NCBI GenBank assembly: GCA_017470045.1
Contig: JAFUFG010000216.1
Location: 1 to 44,197, forward strand
Source of the DNA: Bacilli bacterium
GTDB lineage: Bacteria; Bacillota_I; Bacilli_A; RF39; UBA660
DNA: 44,197 nucleotides
Reading direction: 5' to 3'
This document shows, piece after piece, positions 34,107 to 41,421 of the stretch. A model generated the notes under the pieces. That model made no database searches, was not told the DNA's origin, and saw only the letters and a list, made by a program, of their open reading frames with translations. Made by a program: the position numbers and the translations under genes. Within the stretch, counting starts at the first letter, position 1. Each line of letters opens with the position of its first letter.

Positions 34107-34132
34107 CACCAGACTCTATATAGAGTCTGGTG
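34107..34132. terminator. Palindromic terminator
   Basis: A 26-bp perfect palindrome CACCAGACTCTATATAGAG and end, in the same relative position before the second small gene as 33777-33802 is before the first. Confidence 0.7.
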
Positions 34133-34155
34133 CTTACATATTATTTTCTTTAGAA

Positions 34156-34337
34156 AGGAGAGTGATTGATATGTGGAAACGCATATCGAAAGATTTGTTT
34201 GAAAAACTGATAGACACAGACTATCGGTTATTACAGGTCTTAAATTACAAAACACATTTATGTGAATACTACGTATTCATGTAAATAATAAAAATAAATG
34301 GTATTCTAGAACCCATTTATTTTTTAATCACTCTCCT
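34156..34337 (+). promoter_or_regulatory. SD / anti-SD inverted repeat around small gene (12 nt)
   Basis: SD region AGGAGAGTGATT (34156-34167) is perfectly complementary to AATCACTCTCCT (34326-34337), just beyond an intrinsic terminator (stem AAATAAATGG/CCATTTATTT, 34292-34322, followed by T's). If transcription stops at the hairpin the complement is absent; if it reads through, the SD could be paired. Confidence 0.7.
34171..34284 (+). CDS. Small protein (37 aa), sister of the 26273 protein
   Basis: Reads MWKRISKDLFEKLIDTDY, then RLLQVLNYKTHLCEYYVFM. ATG 34171 follows AAAGGAGAGTG. The alignment with the 26273 protein (RISK, LNY.T..CEYY) supports it being a real gene. It has no signal peptide or membrane segment and its function is unknown. 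Confidence 0.65.
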   Translation: MWKRISKDLFEKLIDTDYRLLQVLNYKTHLCEYYVFM

Positions 34338-34367
34338 ATATTATTGTGTTGGAGATATCATTATTTA

Positions 34368-35558
34368 TTATTTTCTAACTACATGGAGAAGTCTATCGTC
34401 TTCTTCATCGTCATCATAAATGCTTTCTTTACCAGTAATTTTTCTAACCATTGCATCTGCTAAGATATCACAACTAGCAACAAATCTACGTTCTTGAAAA
34501 CGATTAGGAGATGCTACAGAAATCTCTCCAATTTCATCACCCATAATATATTCAATATCTACATCAGATAGACCTTCAATTCTATCTTCGAATTTAATAG
34601 CTCTAGTTATCTTAATATACTTTCTAATGATAGCAGCGTAATTATTATGATTAGTCTTATCATAGAAAGCTAATCCTCTTAATAACTTTTTGATATCTTT
34701 AAGAGAATTATTAATGTATTTAATGATAGTCTTAATCATGTTATTAACGTCTTCTTGTTTACTATTACTAAGGCATGCAAAGGTACAACAAGTATCGAGA
34801 AGCATAAGTGCTCCAGCGCTATAATGTATATACTGAAAATCTGGTATATTAGATATAGCTAAATAGAATGGTAATACCCAATCAGATCCATTATAATTGG
34901 CAGTTTCTCTAATATGTTCTACACATTTAATGCAAGCATTACCAGCTTCTAACCAATAATTATTCAGTATATCACTATCATTAACATATGGAGCAACACT
35001 ATTCTTTATTCTTACACACTCATCATAAAGAATATTATACCAAGTTTCACTTTCAAACTCTCTCCATCTAAGACCCATCATATACATACTAGCAAACATG
35101 TATTTCAAAGGAATGTATTTAGATAATCCAATCTTCTCATCATTATCCAAAGATTCATATAGTTCTACATATTTATCCATATATATAACAAATTCATTAT
35201 GATCTTCAGTCTTATTAATAATATTAGATAAAAGATAGAACTTATTTTCTAAATCAATACCGTTAGTCATACCAGTATTAAACCAAGTCTTCATGTCCTC
35301 TAAAGACACATCTCCATTATTAATAAGGAATTCTTTTTCTAAGTTCGGAAACTGATGGAGAAGATTCTTAATCTTATTATCAGTCTTAAGATACATTTCT
35401 CTATTCTCTGGCTTCCCAACTATTTTGCTGTATCCAGTAATGTAATCTTTAAAGTTATCGTACTCATCAAACTTCTTATCAACATTATCCAGTACAGTTC
35501 TAATATCTTCTTCATCTTTAAGAATAGCATATATCCTTTCAGGAAGATAGTAAATCAT
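34368..35558 (-). CDS. Unknown helical protein (396 aa)
   Basis: I choose ATG 35558, with AAAGGAGTG upstream; longer in-frame starts overlap the next gene. The protein is mostly alpha-helical, with no signal or membrane segment, and ends in a very acidic then basic tail (IYDDDEEDDRLLHVVRK). The middle includes LSNIINKTEDHNEFVIYMDKY and GALMLLDTCCTFACLSN. No motif of a known enzyme is visible. It is the last gene of an operon that begins with a radical SAM gene at 37387. Function unknown. Confidence 0.6.
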   Translation of the reverse strand: MIYYLPERIYAILKDEEDIRTVLDNVDKKFDEYDNFKDYITGYSKIVGKPENREMYLKTDNKIKNLLHQFPNLEKEFLINNGDVSLEDMKTWFNTGMTNGIDLENKFYLLSNIINKTEDHNEFVIYMDKYVELYESLDNDEKIGLSKYIPLKYMFASMYMMGLRWREFESETWYNILYDECVRIKNSVAPYVNDSDILNNYWLEAGNACIKCVEHIRETANYNGSDWVLPFYLAISNIPDFQYIHYSAGALMLLDTCCTFACLSNSKQEDVNNMIKTIIKYINNSLKDIKKLLRGLAFYDKTNHNNYAAIIRKYIKITRAIKFEDRIEGLSDVDIEYIMGDEIGEISVASPNRFQERRFVASCDILADAMVRKITGKESIYDDDEEDDRLLHVVRK

Positions 35559-35566
35559 AATGTGTT

Positions 35567-35752
35567 TCACTCCTTTATTCTTTTTGAATATCTGAGCATA
35601 AACATGTAGATATCTACCCAATCAAGCATATCATATTTTTTAGATTCAAATTGATGAGTAGTACCATCTTCATATTCAACTTCAGATTTAATAGTTTGTT
35701 GATCGTCGTCTAATTTAGTAAGAATTATCTTACGTGGTTCGACAGTTATCAT
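35567..35752 (-). CDS. Small protein with EYEDGT motif
   Basis: This 61-residue protein's ATG 35752 follows the previous stop directly (TAAATG), so it is translationally coupled. The stretch IKSEVEYEDGTTHQFESKKYDMLDWV parallels VVTVDYEDGTQTVLNYHHDDTMYKYF in the 36105 protein, so the two are paralogues. It is probably a small beta-hairpin protein. Function unknown. Confidence 0.6.
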   Translation of the reverse strand: MITVEPRKIILTKLDDDQQTIKSEVEYEDGTTHQFESKKYDMLDWVDIYMFMLRYSKRIKE

Positions 35753-36088
35753 TTATTTTACCTCTTTATATAATGGAGTTTTATCATCAATAAATATTTG
35801 TCTTATAGTAGAATATAAAGGATCATACTTATTAACTACAATTACTTTTCTTTGTTCTATTCCAAAATACTTGCATTCAATTATAAAATCTGGATTTTTA
35901 AGTATTCCTTCAGATATTCTAATATTCATTTCTACAGGTAAATATGTAATACTAGTCATTTCTCGTTCTCCTACTTTAAATTCATTTATTAATTTATTTA
36001 TTTTTATCGGTGAAGCTGGAATATTATAATCAAATTTAGGAAGATCAAATCCATTATTATTAGTTTCAAAATTAATATTGCTTTCCAT
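35753..36088 (-). CDS. Hypothetical protein (111 aa) in radical SAM operon
   Basis: ATG 36088 follows GGAGATATGTAATT. Sequence starts MESNINFETNNNGFDLPKFD and contains EREMTSITYLPVEMNIRISEGI and FGIEQRKVIVVNKYDPLYS. It has no membrane or signal segment. It lies between the two small paralogues and is tightly spaced with both. Family and function are not recognised. Confidence 0.6.
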   Translation of the reverse strand: MESNINFETNNNGFDLPKFDYNIPASPIKINKLINEFKVGEREMTSITYLPVEMNIRISEGILKNPDFIIECKYFGIEQRKVIVVNKYDPLYSTIRQIFIDDKTPLYKEVK

Positions 36089-36104
36089 AATTACATATCT
36101 CCAT

Positions 36105-36332
36105 TTAAAAATTTAGTTTCTCCATTCCTCTAAGGATAGTATAAAAATATTTATACATTGTATCATCATGATGATAATTTAATACAGTTTGAGTTCCATC
36201 TTCATAATCGACTGTAACTACAATTGTAAGATCTTCTAATATTTTAATATCAACACAATTAGCTTTTATGTATTTATAAATTTCATATTTTTCTGAATCG
36301 GCGAATAATACTTCTTTAATCTTTTCTTTCAA
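36105..36332 (-). CDS. Small protein (75 aa), TTG start overlapping radical SAM stop
   Basis: The start is TTG 36332, which overlaps the TGA of the preceding radical SAM gene, with GGAG about 12 bases upstream; this is a coupled start. Sequence includes KIKEVLFADSEKYEIYKY and the DYEDGT element shared with the 35567 protein. Its close coupling to the radical SAM enzyme makes it a candidate partner or substrate, but it has only one cysteine and no obvious core peptide. Confidence 0.6.
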   Translation of the reverse strand: MKEKIKEVLFADSEKYEIYKYIKANCVDIKILEDLTIVVTVDYEDGTQTVLNYHHDDTMYKYFYTILRGMEKLNF

Positions 36333-37387
36333 TTTATTTCAACTCCATATCTCTTATACATTTCCGATTTGTACTCTTTTATTTTTTCTCTTAATTTAAT
36401 CTTACCGTTTTTATCCAAACTATTCAGGAAAGATTTAATACTGTTATCCCAAATCTTCATAATTTTACAAGTACAGTCTAAATGTTTATGAGGCCATTCT
36501 TCTCCGTATTTGAGATATCTCTCATATCTACATCCACCATCACACATATAAGAATACTCACAATCGTTACATTCAGGACTAGTACATCTTTCTTGTGCTA
36601 ATTGTTCATTAATTTGATAATCATATTGAGATAATGCTGTACAACATCCTACTTTACCATCAGGAGTAATTGTTCTATACTTCCCAATATCACAACTACA
36701 TCCTTCAGATCTATCTAGATAAGAGATAATCTTATTCATATGATCTATATATAGATTATCAATATCAAATGTTTTCGGAAGATCTCTTTCTAATACTTCA
36801 TAAAAGTGTTCATCATAGTCTTCTCCATGAGCAATTACAAACTGCCCTGCTATACCGGTATAATTAGGAACCATCCCAGATTTAAAAAACATGTACCAAT
36901 AATGAAGTGAAATAAACTCATCAATATTCTTATTATTAATGACCGTCTTAATATCAAAGTTAGGTTTTTCTTTCCATTCAGAAATCATTTTAAATACAAG
37001 CTTCATAATGTTATTCCATACTTTTTCATCTATAGGAGTACCATCGGCTCCTATACGTGAATCGGTAAATCCATCCCAACTTACTTGTAATTCTGGGATT
37101 CTGTATTCTTTATAGAATTCTACAAATTCATCCCAATTAGCCATAGTACTAGTAACCAATTGGAATATAATACCAGAATCCCAATACTTTTTTACAGTAT
37201 ACTTGAAGAGATCAATACGTACTAATGGTTCTCCACCAAAGAATATAATTCTTTTAGGGTTGTATTCATTAATATATCTATCAATATCATCTTCAGACAT
37301 ACTAAGATGGCCATATTTAATATAACAATACTTACACCTATTAGGGCAAGCATTTGTTAAGAATAAATACATATCTTTATCATACAT
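36329..37387 (-). CDS. Radical SAM/SPASM protein
   Basis: This 352-residue protein has ATG 37387. The first motif is CPNRCKYCYIKYGH at residues 14-27 (CxxxCxxC), then RIIFFGGEPLVRID at about 47, and LQVSWDGFTDSR at about 100. The C-terminal SPASM domain has GCSCDIGKYRTITPDGKVGCC, CTSPECNDCEYSYMCDGGC and CTCKIM. It heads an operon with three small proteins and the 34368 gene. Like the others it probably modifies a peptide or protein; the substrate is unknown. Confidence 0.87.
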   Translation of the reverse strand: MYDKDMYLFLTNACPNRCKYCYIKYGHLSMSEDDIDRYINEYNPKRIIFFGGEPLVRIDLFKYTVKKYWDSGIIFQLVTSTMANWDEFVEFYKEYRIPELQVSWDGFTDSRIGADGTPIDEKVWNNIMKLVFKMISEWKEKPNFDIKTVINNKNIDEFISLHYWYMFFKSGMVPNYTGIAGQFVIAHGEDYDEHFYEVLERDLPKTFDIDNLYIDHMNKIISYLDRSEGCSCDIGKYRTITPDGKVGCCTALSQYDYQINEQLAQERCTSPECNDCEYSYMCDGGCRYERYLKYGEEWPHKHLDCTCKIMKIWDNSIKSFLNSLDKNGKIKLREKIKEYKSEMYKRYGVEIN

Positions 37388-37398
37388 ATAACATCATC

Positions 37399-37824
37399 TC
37401 ACTTATACAAATCTAATTCTTTCAATTTAGATTCTACCATCATTTCTCTCCAATAGTTTATATTTCCATTAAATTCTAAGCGTATTATATCATTTTCATC
37501 CATATCATAATCAAATGTAAAAGTATTATCCATACTATAAAATTCTAACGACCAATCACATTTCTTTCTTAAATTGATATCTTTAGATTTAAGAATTTTT
37601 TTATACCAATTGTAATTAAATTGATCGTGCCAAGGTTGTATATCTCCAAATTCCGAAATATAAATAGAATCATCTTGATATATTAAAGACAATGAACTAA
37701 AACGAAGAATTTTTAGTTTATTAATAAGATCGTATAAGAATTTAAAATTTATAGGACGTTTAAATTTATATGCTCCATAATAAATAATATTGGTAGTATT
37801 ATAAAAACCATGCACGATATCCAT
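37399..37824 (-). CDS. Member of the IDLRKKxxW small-protein family
   Basis: This protein has about 141 residues. ATG 37824 (MDIVHGFYNTT) is preferred because GGGGAG precedes it; an in-frame GTG at 37833 is the alternative. It overlaps the end of the upstream paralogue by 76 bases. The central KKILKSKDINLRKKCDWSLEFYS matches SGLKSRHVDLRKKYNWKIEFEN and TLLKNNKIDLRKKYEWEVKLVD in the next two genes, so all three are paralogues. Function unknown. Confidence 0.6.
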   Translation of the reverse strand: MDIVHGFYNTTNIIYYGAYKFKRPINFKFLYDLINKLKILRFSSLSLIYQDDSIYISEFGDIQPWHDQFNYNWYKKILKSKDINLRKKCDWSLEFYSMDNTFTFDYDMDENDIIRLEFNGNINYWREMMVESKLKELDLYK

Positions 37825-38252
37825 ATCTTCCACTCCCCATTATCCAATTCTGTCAATTTCTCTATCAGATCAGTATAGTCATCTGCAATGCACTTCCCTT
37901 TTATTCGAATAGTATTTGATTTAGTATCATAATACATATAAATATCCATAAATTCACGTTCATTCTCAAATTCAATTTTCCAATTATATTTCTTTCTCAA
38001 ATCCACATGCCTACTCTTCAATCCAGATTTAAATGATTTTTCATTTGTAGTATCATAAGTAATTAAATCCCAATCACATATTCTAATTGTACTATTATTA
38101 TCTATAGGATTAATCAAATATACATTTGATATATCATAACGAGATATAGTAATTATTTTACGTAAAAACTCTAATTCTATTTTAGATTTAAATTTCAAAG
38201 TAGTATCCACTTCAATAGCAACAGCTTTAGTTACTTCACTAATAATCTCCAT
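37749..38252 (-). CDS. Member of the IDLRKKxxW family with run-on C-terminus
   Basis: This protein has about 167 residues. ATG 38252 (MEIISEVTKAVAIEVDTTL) follows AAGGAG; the in-frame GTG at 38261 is too close to the SD. It aligns along its length with the 38331 protein up to LTELDNGEW, where the paralogue stops shortly after (LTDIDNGECDVQ). Here the frame runs on for about 22 more residues, mostly hydrophobic (ISCMVFIILPILFIME), into the start of the next gene. The tail is probably a by-product of a lost stop codon. Function unknown. Confidence 0.6.
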   Translation of the reverse strand: MEIISEVTKAVAIEVDTTLKFKSKIELEFLRKIITISRYDISNVYLINPIDNNSTIRICDWDLITYDTTNEKSFKSGLKSRHVDLRKKYNWKIEFENEREFMDIYMYYDTKSNTIRIKGKCIADDYTDLIEKLTELDNGEWKIWISCMVFIILPILFIMEHINLNVL

Positions 38253-38330
38253 ACTTAGCACTCCTTAGTTCTCTATAAACTTTATAATAGAATATTCTAG
38301 ACTATTATCCTCAAAATATGATCTAAATAT

Positions 38331-38777
38331 TTATTGTACATCGCATTCTCCATTATCGATATCGGTTAATCTTTCAAGTAAATCTCCATAAAAGTCTAAA
38401 CTACAAGTTCCGTATATTGATAATATATTTTTCTTATTCTCATAATTAATAACGATATCAAATTCATCATTTGTATCAACCAATTTAACTTCCCATTCAT
38501 ACTTCTTTCTCAAATCGATTTTATTATTTTTAAGAAGAGTTTTGAATTTTTCTTTTGTTTGTACAGAATATGGATATTCATCGAACAAATCCCAATAATC
38601 TATTAAAATTTCATTATCACTACTTTTCTTTTTATCAATAAAAACTACTTCCGAAAATTCGTATTGAAAATTGAATAAAATTTTACGAAGAAATTCTAAG
38701 TCTATTTTAGAATCAAATTCCAATTTAGTTGTAACTTCAATAGCGATTGTTTTTTGCAATTCATCAATTATTTTCAT
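38331..38777 (-). CDS. Member of the IDLRKKxxW family
   Basis: This 148-residue protein's ATG 38777 overlaps the previous gene by 14 bases. It begins MKIIDELQKTIAIEVTTKLEFDSKIDLEFLRKIL and has the family centre NNKIDLRKKYEWEVKL. It shows predicted alternating alpha and beta elements, with no membrane segment. The three paralogues lie in a row upstream of the 37387 radical SAM gene. The 38262-38330 gap shows nothing notable. Confidence 0.65.
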   Translation of the reverse strand: MKIIDELQKTIAIEVTTKLEFDSKIDLEFLRKILFNFQYEFSEVVFIDKKKSSDNEILIDYWDLFDEYPYSVQTKEKFKTLLKNNKIDLRKKYEWEVKLVDTNDEFDIVINYENKKNILSIYGTCSLDFYGDLLERLTDIDNGECDVQ

Positions 38778-39069
38778 GATTTCCCACCATATCCATTAAA
38801 TGATTTATTTCTATATAAATAGTCCCTCTTATATTATCAATAATATTTTGATTTTTAATAGTAAATATACCATATTCATTAGCAAGCATATCGACAAGTT
38901 CATCAGTAAGTCTATTAGAAGTATTTATTGCAATAAAATATTTATTTGGAATCAACGTAATACACACAGAATTATCAGGATTAACTTTATCTATCTTAAT
39001 ATCATAATTATTTTTAGAAATATTTTCTAATATCTCATGTTTAATATTTTCAGATTTAGTGTTAATCAT
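38764..39069 (-). CDS. Hypothetical protein (101 aa)
   Basis: ATG 39069 follows GGGAGTGAAC, three bases after the HD gene's stop. Sequence includes INTKSENIKHEILENISKNN, CITLIPNKYFIAINTSNRL and ELVDMLANEYGIFTI. No recognised domain. It is coupled by overlap to the 38331 gene. Function unknown. Confidence 0.55.
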   Translation of the reverse strand: MINTKSENIKHEILENISKNNYDIKIDKVNPDNSVCITLIPNKYFIAINTSNRLTDELVDMLANEYGIFTIKNQNIIDNIRGTIYIEINHLMDMVGNHENN

Positions 39070-39072
39070 CGT

Positions 39073-39651
39073 TCACTCCCACTCCTCTCTAGCTTTCTCT
39101 AACTTTTCTAATGCTTTTTCATATCTCTTTCTCAAAGATTCTCTATGCTCGTCTGTAAATCTTGCCATTCTATTTTCATCTAAGTTATCTCTAATATCGT
39201 ATATCTTTACAATAGTAGCATACTTATTCTTACATACTTTATCAATATACTGATTATAAGTATCTTCTTTTCTTCTAGTAAGAATATCTACAGCCTCGGC
39301 TACTTCTTCTCCAAACTCAGATATATAACTTCTTTTAATCTGCTCATATCTTTCTTTAATCATTTGATTAATAGATATTTCAGAATAATCAAAACTTAAT
39401 CCCCATAATCTTAAATCATCTATTTTAGATTCAATTGTATCGTGTAATAATGCTATAATATAGCACTCTTCAAATTCTTTTATATTAGGACACTGATCGC
39501 TCATATCATCAGCATACCAAGCAGCTACTCGATATGGATGAAGTATATACGGTACTCCTATACCATCTTTCTGATCTTTATGGATGTCATTAGCAATTTC
39601 TAATGCTAATACAATCTTATCTGTATAATAGTTATACCAATAAGACAACAT
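39073..39651 (-). CDS. HD-domain hydrolase of RelA/SpoT type
   Basis: This protein has about 192 residues. ATG 39651 is chosen, with AGAGGTGAG just upstream. The metal-binding HD signature is visible in order: VPYILHPYRVAAW with His at about residue 38, CYIIALLHDTIES with the HD pair at about 70, EAVDILTR at about 120, and ATIVKIYDIRDNL with Asp at about 145. This is the arrangement of the hydrolase domain of RelA/SpoT and of small alarmone hydrolases (MESH1-like), which remove the pyrophosphate from (p)ppGpp. There is no synthetase or TGS domain. In a phage it could blunt host stringent signalling; other nucleotide substrates are possible. Confidence 0.75.
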   Translation of the reverse strand: MLSYWYNYYTDKIVLALEIANDIHKDQKDGIGVPYILHPYRVAAWYADDMSDQCPNIKEFEECYIIALLHDTIESKIDDLRLWGLSFDYSEISINQMIKERYEQIKRSYISEFGEEVAEAVDILTRRKEDTYNQYIDKVCKNKYATIVKIYDIRDNLDENRMARFTDEHRESLRKRYEKALEKLEKAREEWE

Positions 39652-39680
39652 AATTCTCACCTCTATAAATTGATAAATAA

Positions 39681-39711
39681 GATAAGCCCACTCACTAAGA
39701 GTGGGCTTATC
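39681..39711. terminator. Intrinsic terminator
   Basis: GATAAGCCCACTC-ACTAA-GAGTGGGCTTATC is a 13-bp perfect stem with a 5-base loop, just upstream of the HD gene on the minus strand. It ends transcription from the 39800 region. Confidence 0.8.
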
Positions 39712-39748
39712 TAGTCAAATGGGTACTGTTGTTGACCAGTAACATCAT
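39707..39748 (-). CDS. Possible micropeptide (13 aa) before terminator
   Basis: Reads MMLLVNNSTHLTR, with GAGGGTGATAA just upstream and its stop inside the following terminator stem. An SD, a start and a terminator with nothing else between suggest a micropeptide or leader. The length gives no statistical support, so it may be chance. Confidence 0.25.
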   Translation of the reverse strand: MMLLVNNSTHLTR

Positions 39749-39799
39749 TTATCACCCTCTTTCTTATTAATAAAATAAAATGTATATTTATTCTTACAT

Positions 39800-40081
39800 T
39801 TATACTTTTTTAGTCTTTCCAAATACAAAATCTAAATAGTCTGGAAGATTTTTATATCTTCTTTCAATATGTCTTTCTATCTGTTTATCTCTAAATCCAT
39901 GATGTGTATCTTTATATTTATTTTTTTGAATTATATAAGATCCAAACTTAGTATATATAAATCTCATAGATGGATTAAACTTACATATTGGTATTATTAT
40001 ATTAGGAGCATTTAATGTATTGTCGGATATAGTGGTTGTATCTTCAAAGGTAGTTTCAACACTAAGTTTTATCATATCCAT
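39800..40081 (-). CDS. Hypothetical basic protein (93 aa)
   Basis: ATG 40081 (MDMIKLSVETTFEDTTTIS) follows GAGGAGGTG; an in-frame GTG at 40090 falls within that SD. The C-terminal half is basic and aromatic (KNKYKDTHHGFRDKQIERHIERRYKNLPDYLDFVFGKTKKV). It has one cysteine and no signal or membrane segment. It lies between terminators at 39681 and 40133, so it is a separate unit downstream of the Cys-repeat protein. Function unknown. Confidence 0.6.
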   Translation of the reverse strand: MDMIKLSVETTFEDTTTISDNTLNAPNIIIPICKFNPSMRFIYTKFGSYIIQKNKYKDTHHGFRDKQIERHIERRYKNLPDYLDFVFGKTKKV

Positions 40082-40132
40082 TTTTATCACCTCCTCAATT
40101 ATATAATATCTAAATTAAAGATAATTTAAATA

Positions 40133-40160
40133 ATGAGTGAGAGCATATGCTCTCACTCAT
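40133..40160. terminator. Palindromic terminator of the Cys-repeat gene
   Basis: A 28-bp perfect palindrome ATGAGTGAGAGCATATGC and end, 31 bases downstream of the Cys-repeat protein's stop. Confidence 0.75.
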
Positions 40161-40191
40161 ATTCTTTCTTTTTGTTTAATAGGAGACTTAT

Positions 40192-41196
40192 TCACCATCC
40201 ACCACAATGCTGATTATGACAAGTTCCACCATGGCAGCTTTGGCATGCGAGTTGGCAGGATGTTTGACATTTAGTCATGCAAGTTGTCATGCACGCTAAC
40301 TCGCATGCCGATTGGCACCCGATTTCGCACGTAGTCTGGCACGAAATTTGACATCCAATTTGGCACTTAAGCTCGCATTTTGTCTGGCAATTAATTTCAC
40401 ATTTTGTCTGGCACCCGATTTCGCACGTAGTCTGGCATGTCAATTGACATAGTGCTTGGCAATTAAGCATGCACGATTTTTGGCATGCCGTTTCGCAAGC
40501 GGTCATGCATGCTAACTCGCACGATGTCTGACAGCTAATTTCACACTTAGTTTGGCATGCTGCTCTACACTGAATTTGTTTTGCTGTCATGCACGCTAAT
40601 TCACACGCTGTCTGACACTGTAATTGGCACTGCGTTTGGCAGCTGGTCATGCACGTTAACTGACACGCCCGCTGGCACTTTAACTGACACTGAAGCTGGC
40701 AGCTTGTTTTACATCGCCCATTATCATCCCATAAAGTATTAGCTTTAGGGTCTAATTTTTCTGATATTGCTTGGCATGCTTGAATAAAGACAGCCACATC
40801 ACTAGCTTTAACTATATTACCTGATGCTACGGTAGGAATATCAGCCATAGTAGCACCAGCTCTATCCACTAATTTATTCATTGCTATTGCTACTGCATTA
40901 ACATCTGAAGCATATAAAGGTGCATTACTGTTTATTAAACTAGATTTTGCAGTAGTAAGATTCTTTTTAGTTGTAGTATCTGTAATACCAGACATCTGCT
41001 TAGTTGGATTTAGGTTGTCATTGGTCTTTCTAGCTTCTTCATTTTCTGCTTGTGTCTCTATAGAATCTAATTCTTCTAAGTTTACAAGCATAATATCTAT
41101 AACAGTACTAAACCAACTTCTTTTAACATGCTCATCTGCTTGAGGAGCATCTGGTATTGTATAAGATACTGATTTTCTATTTACTGTTGTACTCAT
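40192..41196 (-). CDS. Cys-every-fourth-residue protein, probable radical-SAM-modified substrate
   Basis: This protein has about 334 residues. ATG 41196 is chosen, with AAGGAG about 8 bases upstream. Residues 1 to about 155 contain no Cys cluster and look like a virion-type N-terminal part, with two helical modules (YASDVNAVAIAMNKL and VKASDVAVFIQACQAI). From about residue 163 to near the end a four-residue period runs for about 40 units (CQLQ CQLK CQRA CQLT ... CEIG CQTK CEIN), with about 42 cysteines in all. The second residue is nearly always Q, E or M. One unit has Lys instead of Cys (MTAKQIQC). The end is CHGGTCHNQHCGGW. The SPASM radical SAM gene is immediately upstream. Such Cys periodicity next to such an enzyme suggests thioether cross-linking, as in RiPPs; I recall a 'Cys-every-fifth' CefA/CefB naming for a comparable pair. 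Metal binding is an alternative. Confidence 0.7.
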   Translation of the reverse strand: MSTTVNRKSVSYTIPDAPQADEHVKRSWFSTVIDIMLVNLEELDSIETQAENEEARKTNDNLNPTKQMSGITDTTTKKNLTTAKSSLINSNAPLYASDVNAVAIAMNKLVDRAGATMADIPTVASGNIVKASDVAVFIQACQAISEKLDPKANTLWDDNGRCKTSCQLQCQLKCQRACQLTCMTSCQTQCQLQCQTACELACMTAKQIQCRAACQTKCEISCQTSCELACMTACETACQKSCMLNCQALCQLTCQTTCEIGCQTKCEINCQTKCELKCQIGCQISCQTTCEIGCQSACELACMTTCMTKCQTSCQLACQSCHGGTCHNQHCGGW

Positions 41197-41230
41197 ACTA
41201 ATACTCCTTATAAACAAAAAATAAATAGAT

Positions 41231-41250
41231 AGTGAAGTATATACTTCACT
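41231..41250 (-). terminator. Palindromic hairpin between maturase and substrate genes
   Basis: The 20-bp perfect palindrome AGTGAAGTATATACTTCACT is followed on the minus strand by a T-rich stretch (TATTTATTTTTTG) and then the SD of the Cys-repeat gene. It is a terminator or attenuator between the radical SAM gene and its presumed substrate. Confidence 0.55.
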
Positions 41251-41295
41251 AGAATTTATTTTCGTTTTATTTTTATTACTATCTATTTATTATAG

Positions 41296-41399
41296 TGAAG
41301 AGAGGGCTGAAAGAGGATACAATATCTAATGATATAAACTTATGCCTGGAATTCATATCATTCTTGGAGCAGACTTGTATATTAAAGACCCTCTCTTCA
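41296..41399. ncRNA. Candidate structured RNA in the radical SAM / Cys-repeat gap
   Basis: An outer stem TGAAGAGAGGG (41296-41306) pairs perfectly with CCCTCTCTTCA (41389-41399), and an inner stem AATGATAT (41328-41335) with ATATCATT (41355-41362). The enclosed about 105 bases contain no gene. It lies upstream of the palindromic hairpin at 41231 on the minus strand, so it may be a small RNA with that hairpin as terminator, or a leader controlling the Cys-repeat gene. It matches no riboswitch I know. Confidence 0.45.
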
Positions 41400-41421
41400 G
41401 TACTATAATATCTAATTGAAA

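Noticed and set aside
33842..34284. The two small plus-strand genes as radical SAM substrates
   Set aside because: They have at most two cysteines, no core-like repeat, and sit in separate transcription units opposite the radical SAM operon; a relative exists at 26273 far from any such enzyme.
39681..39760. tRNA-like fold around the stem at 39681
   Set aside because: Only one long hairpin plus a second short inverted repeat; no T-arm or anticodon arm consistent with a tRNA. No convincing tRNA was found elsewhere in the window.
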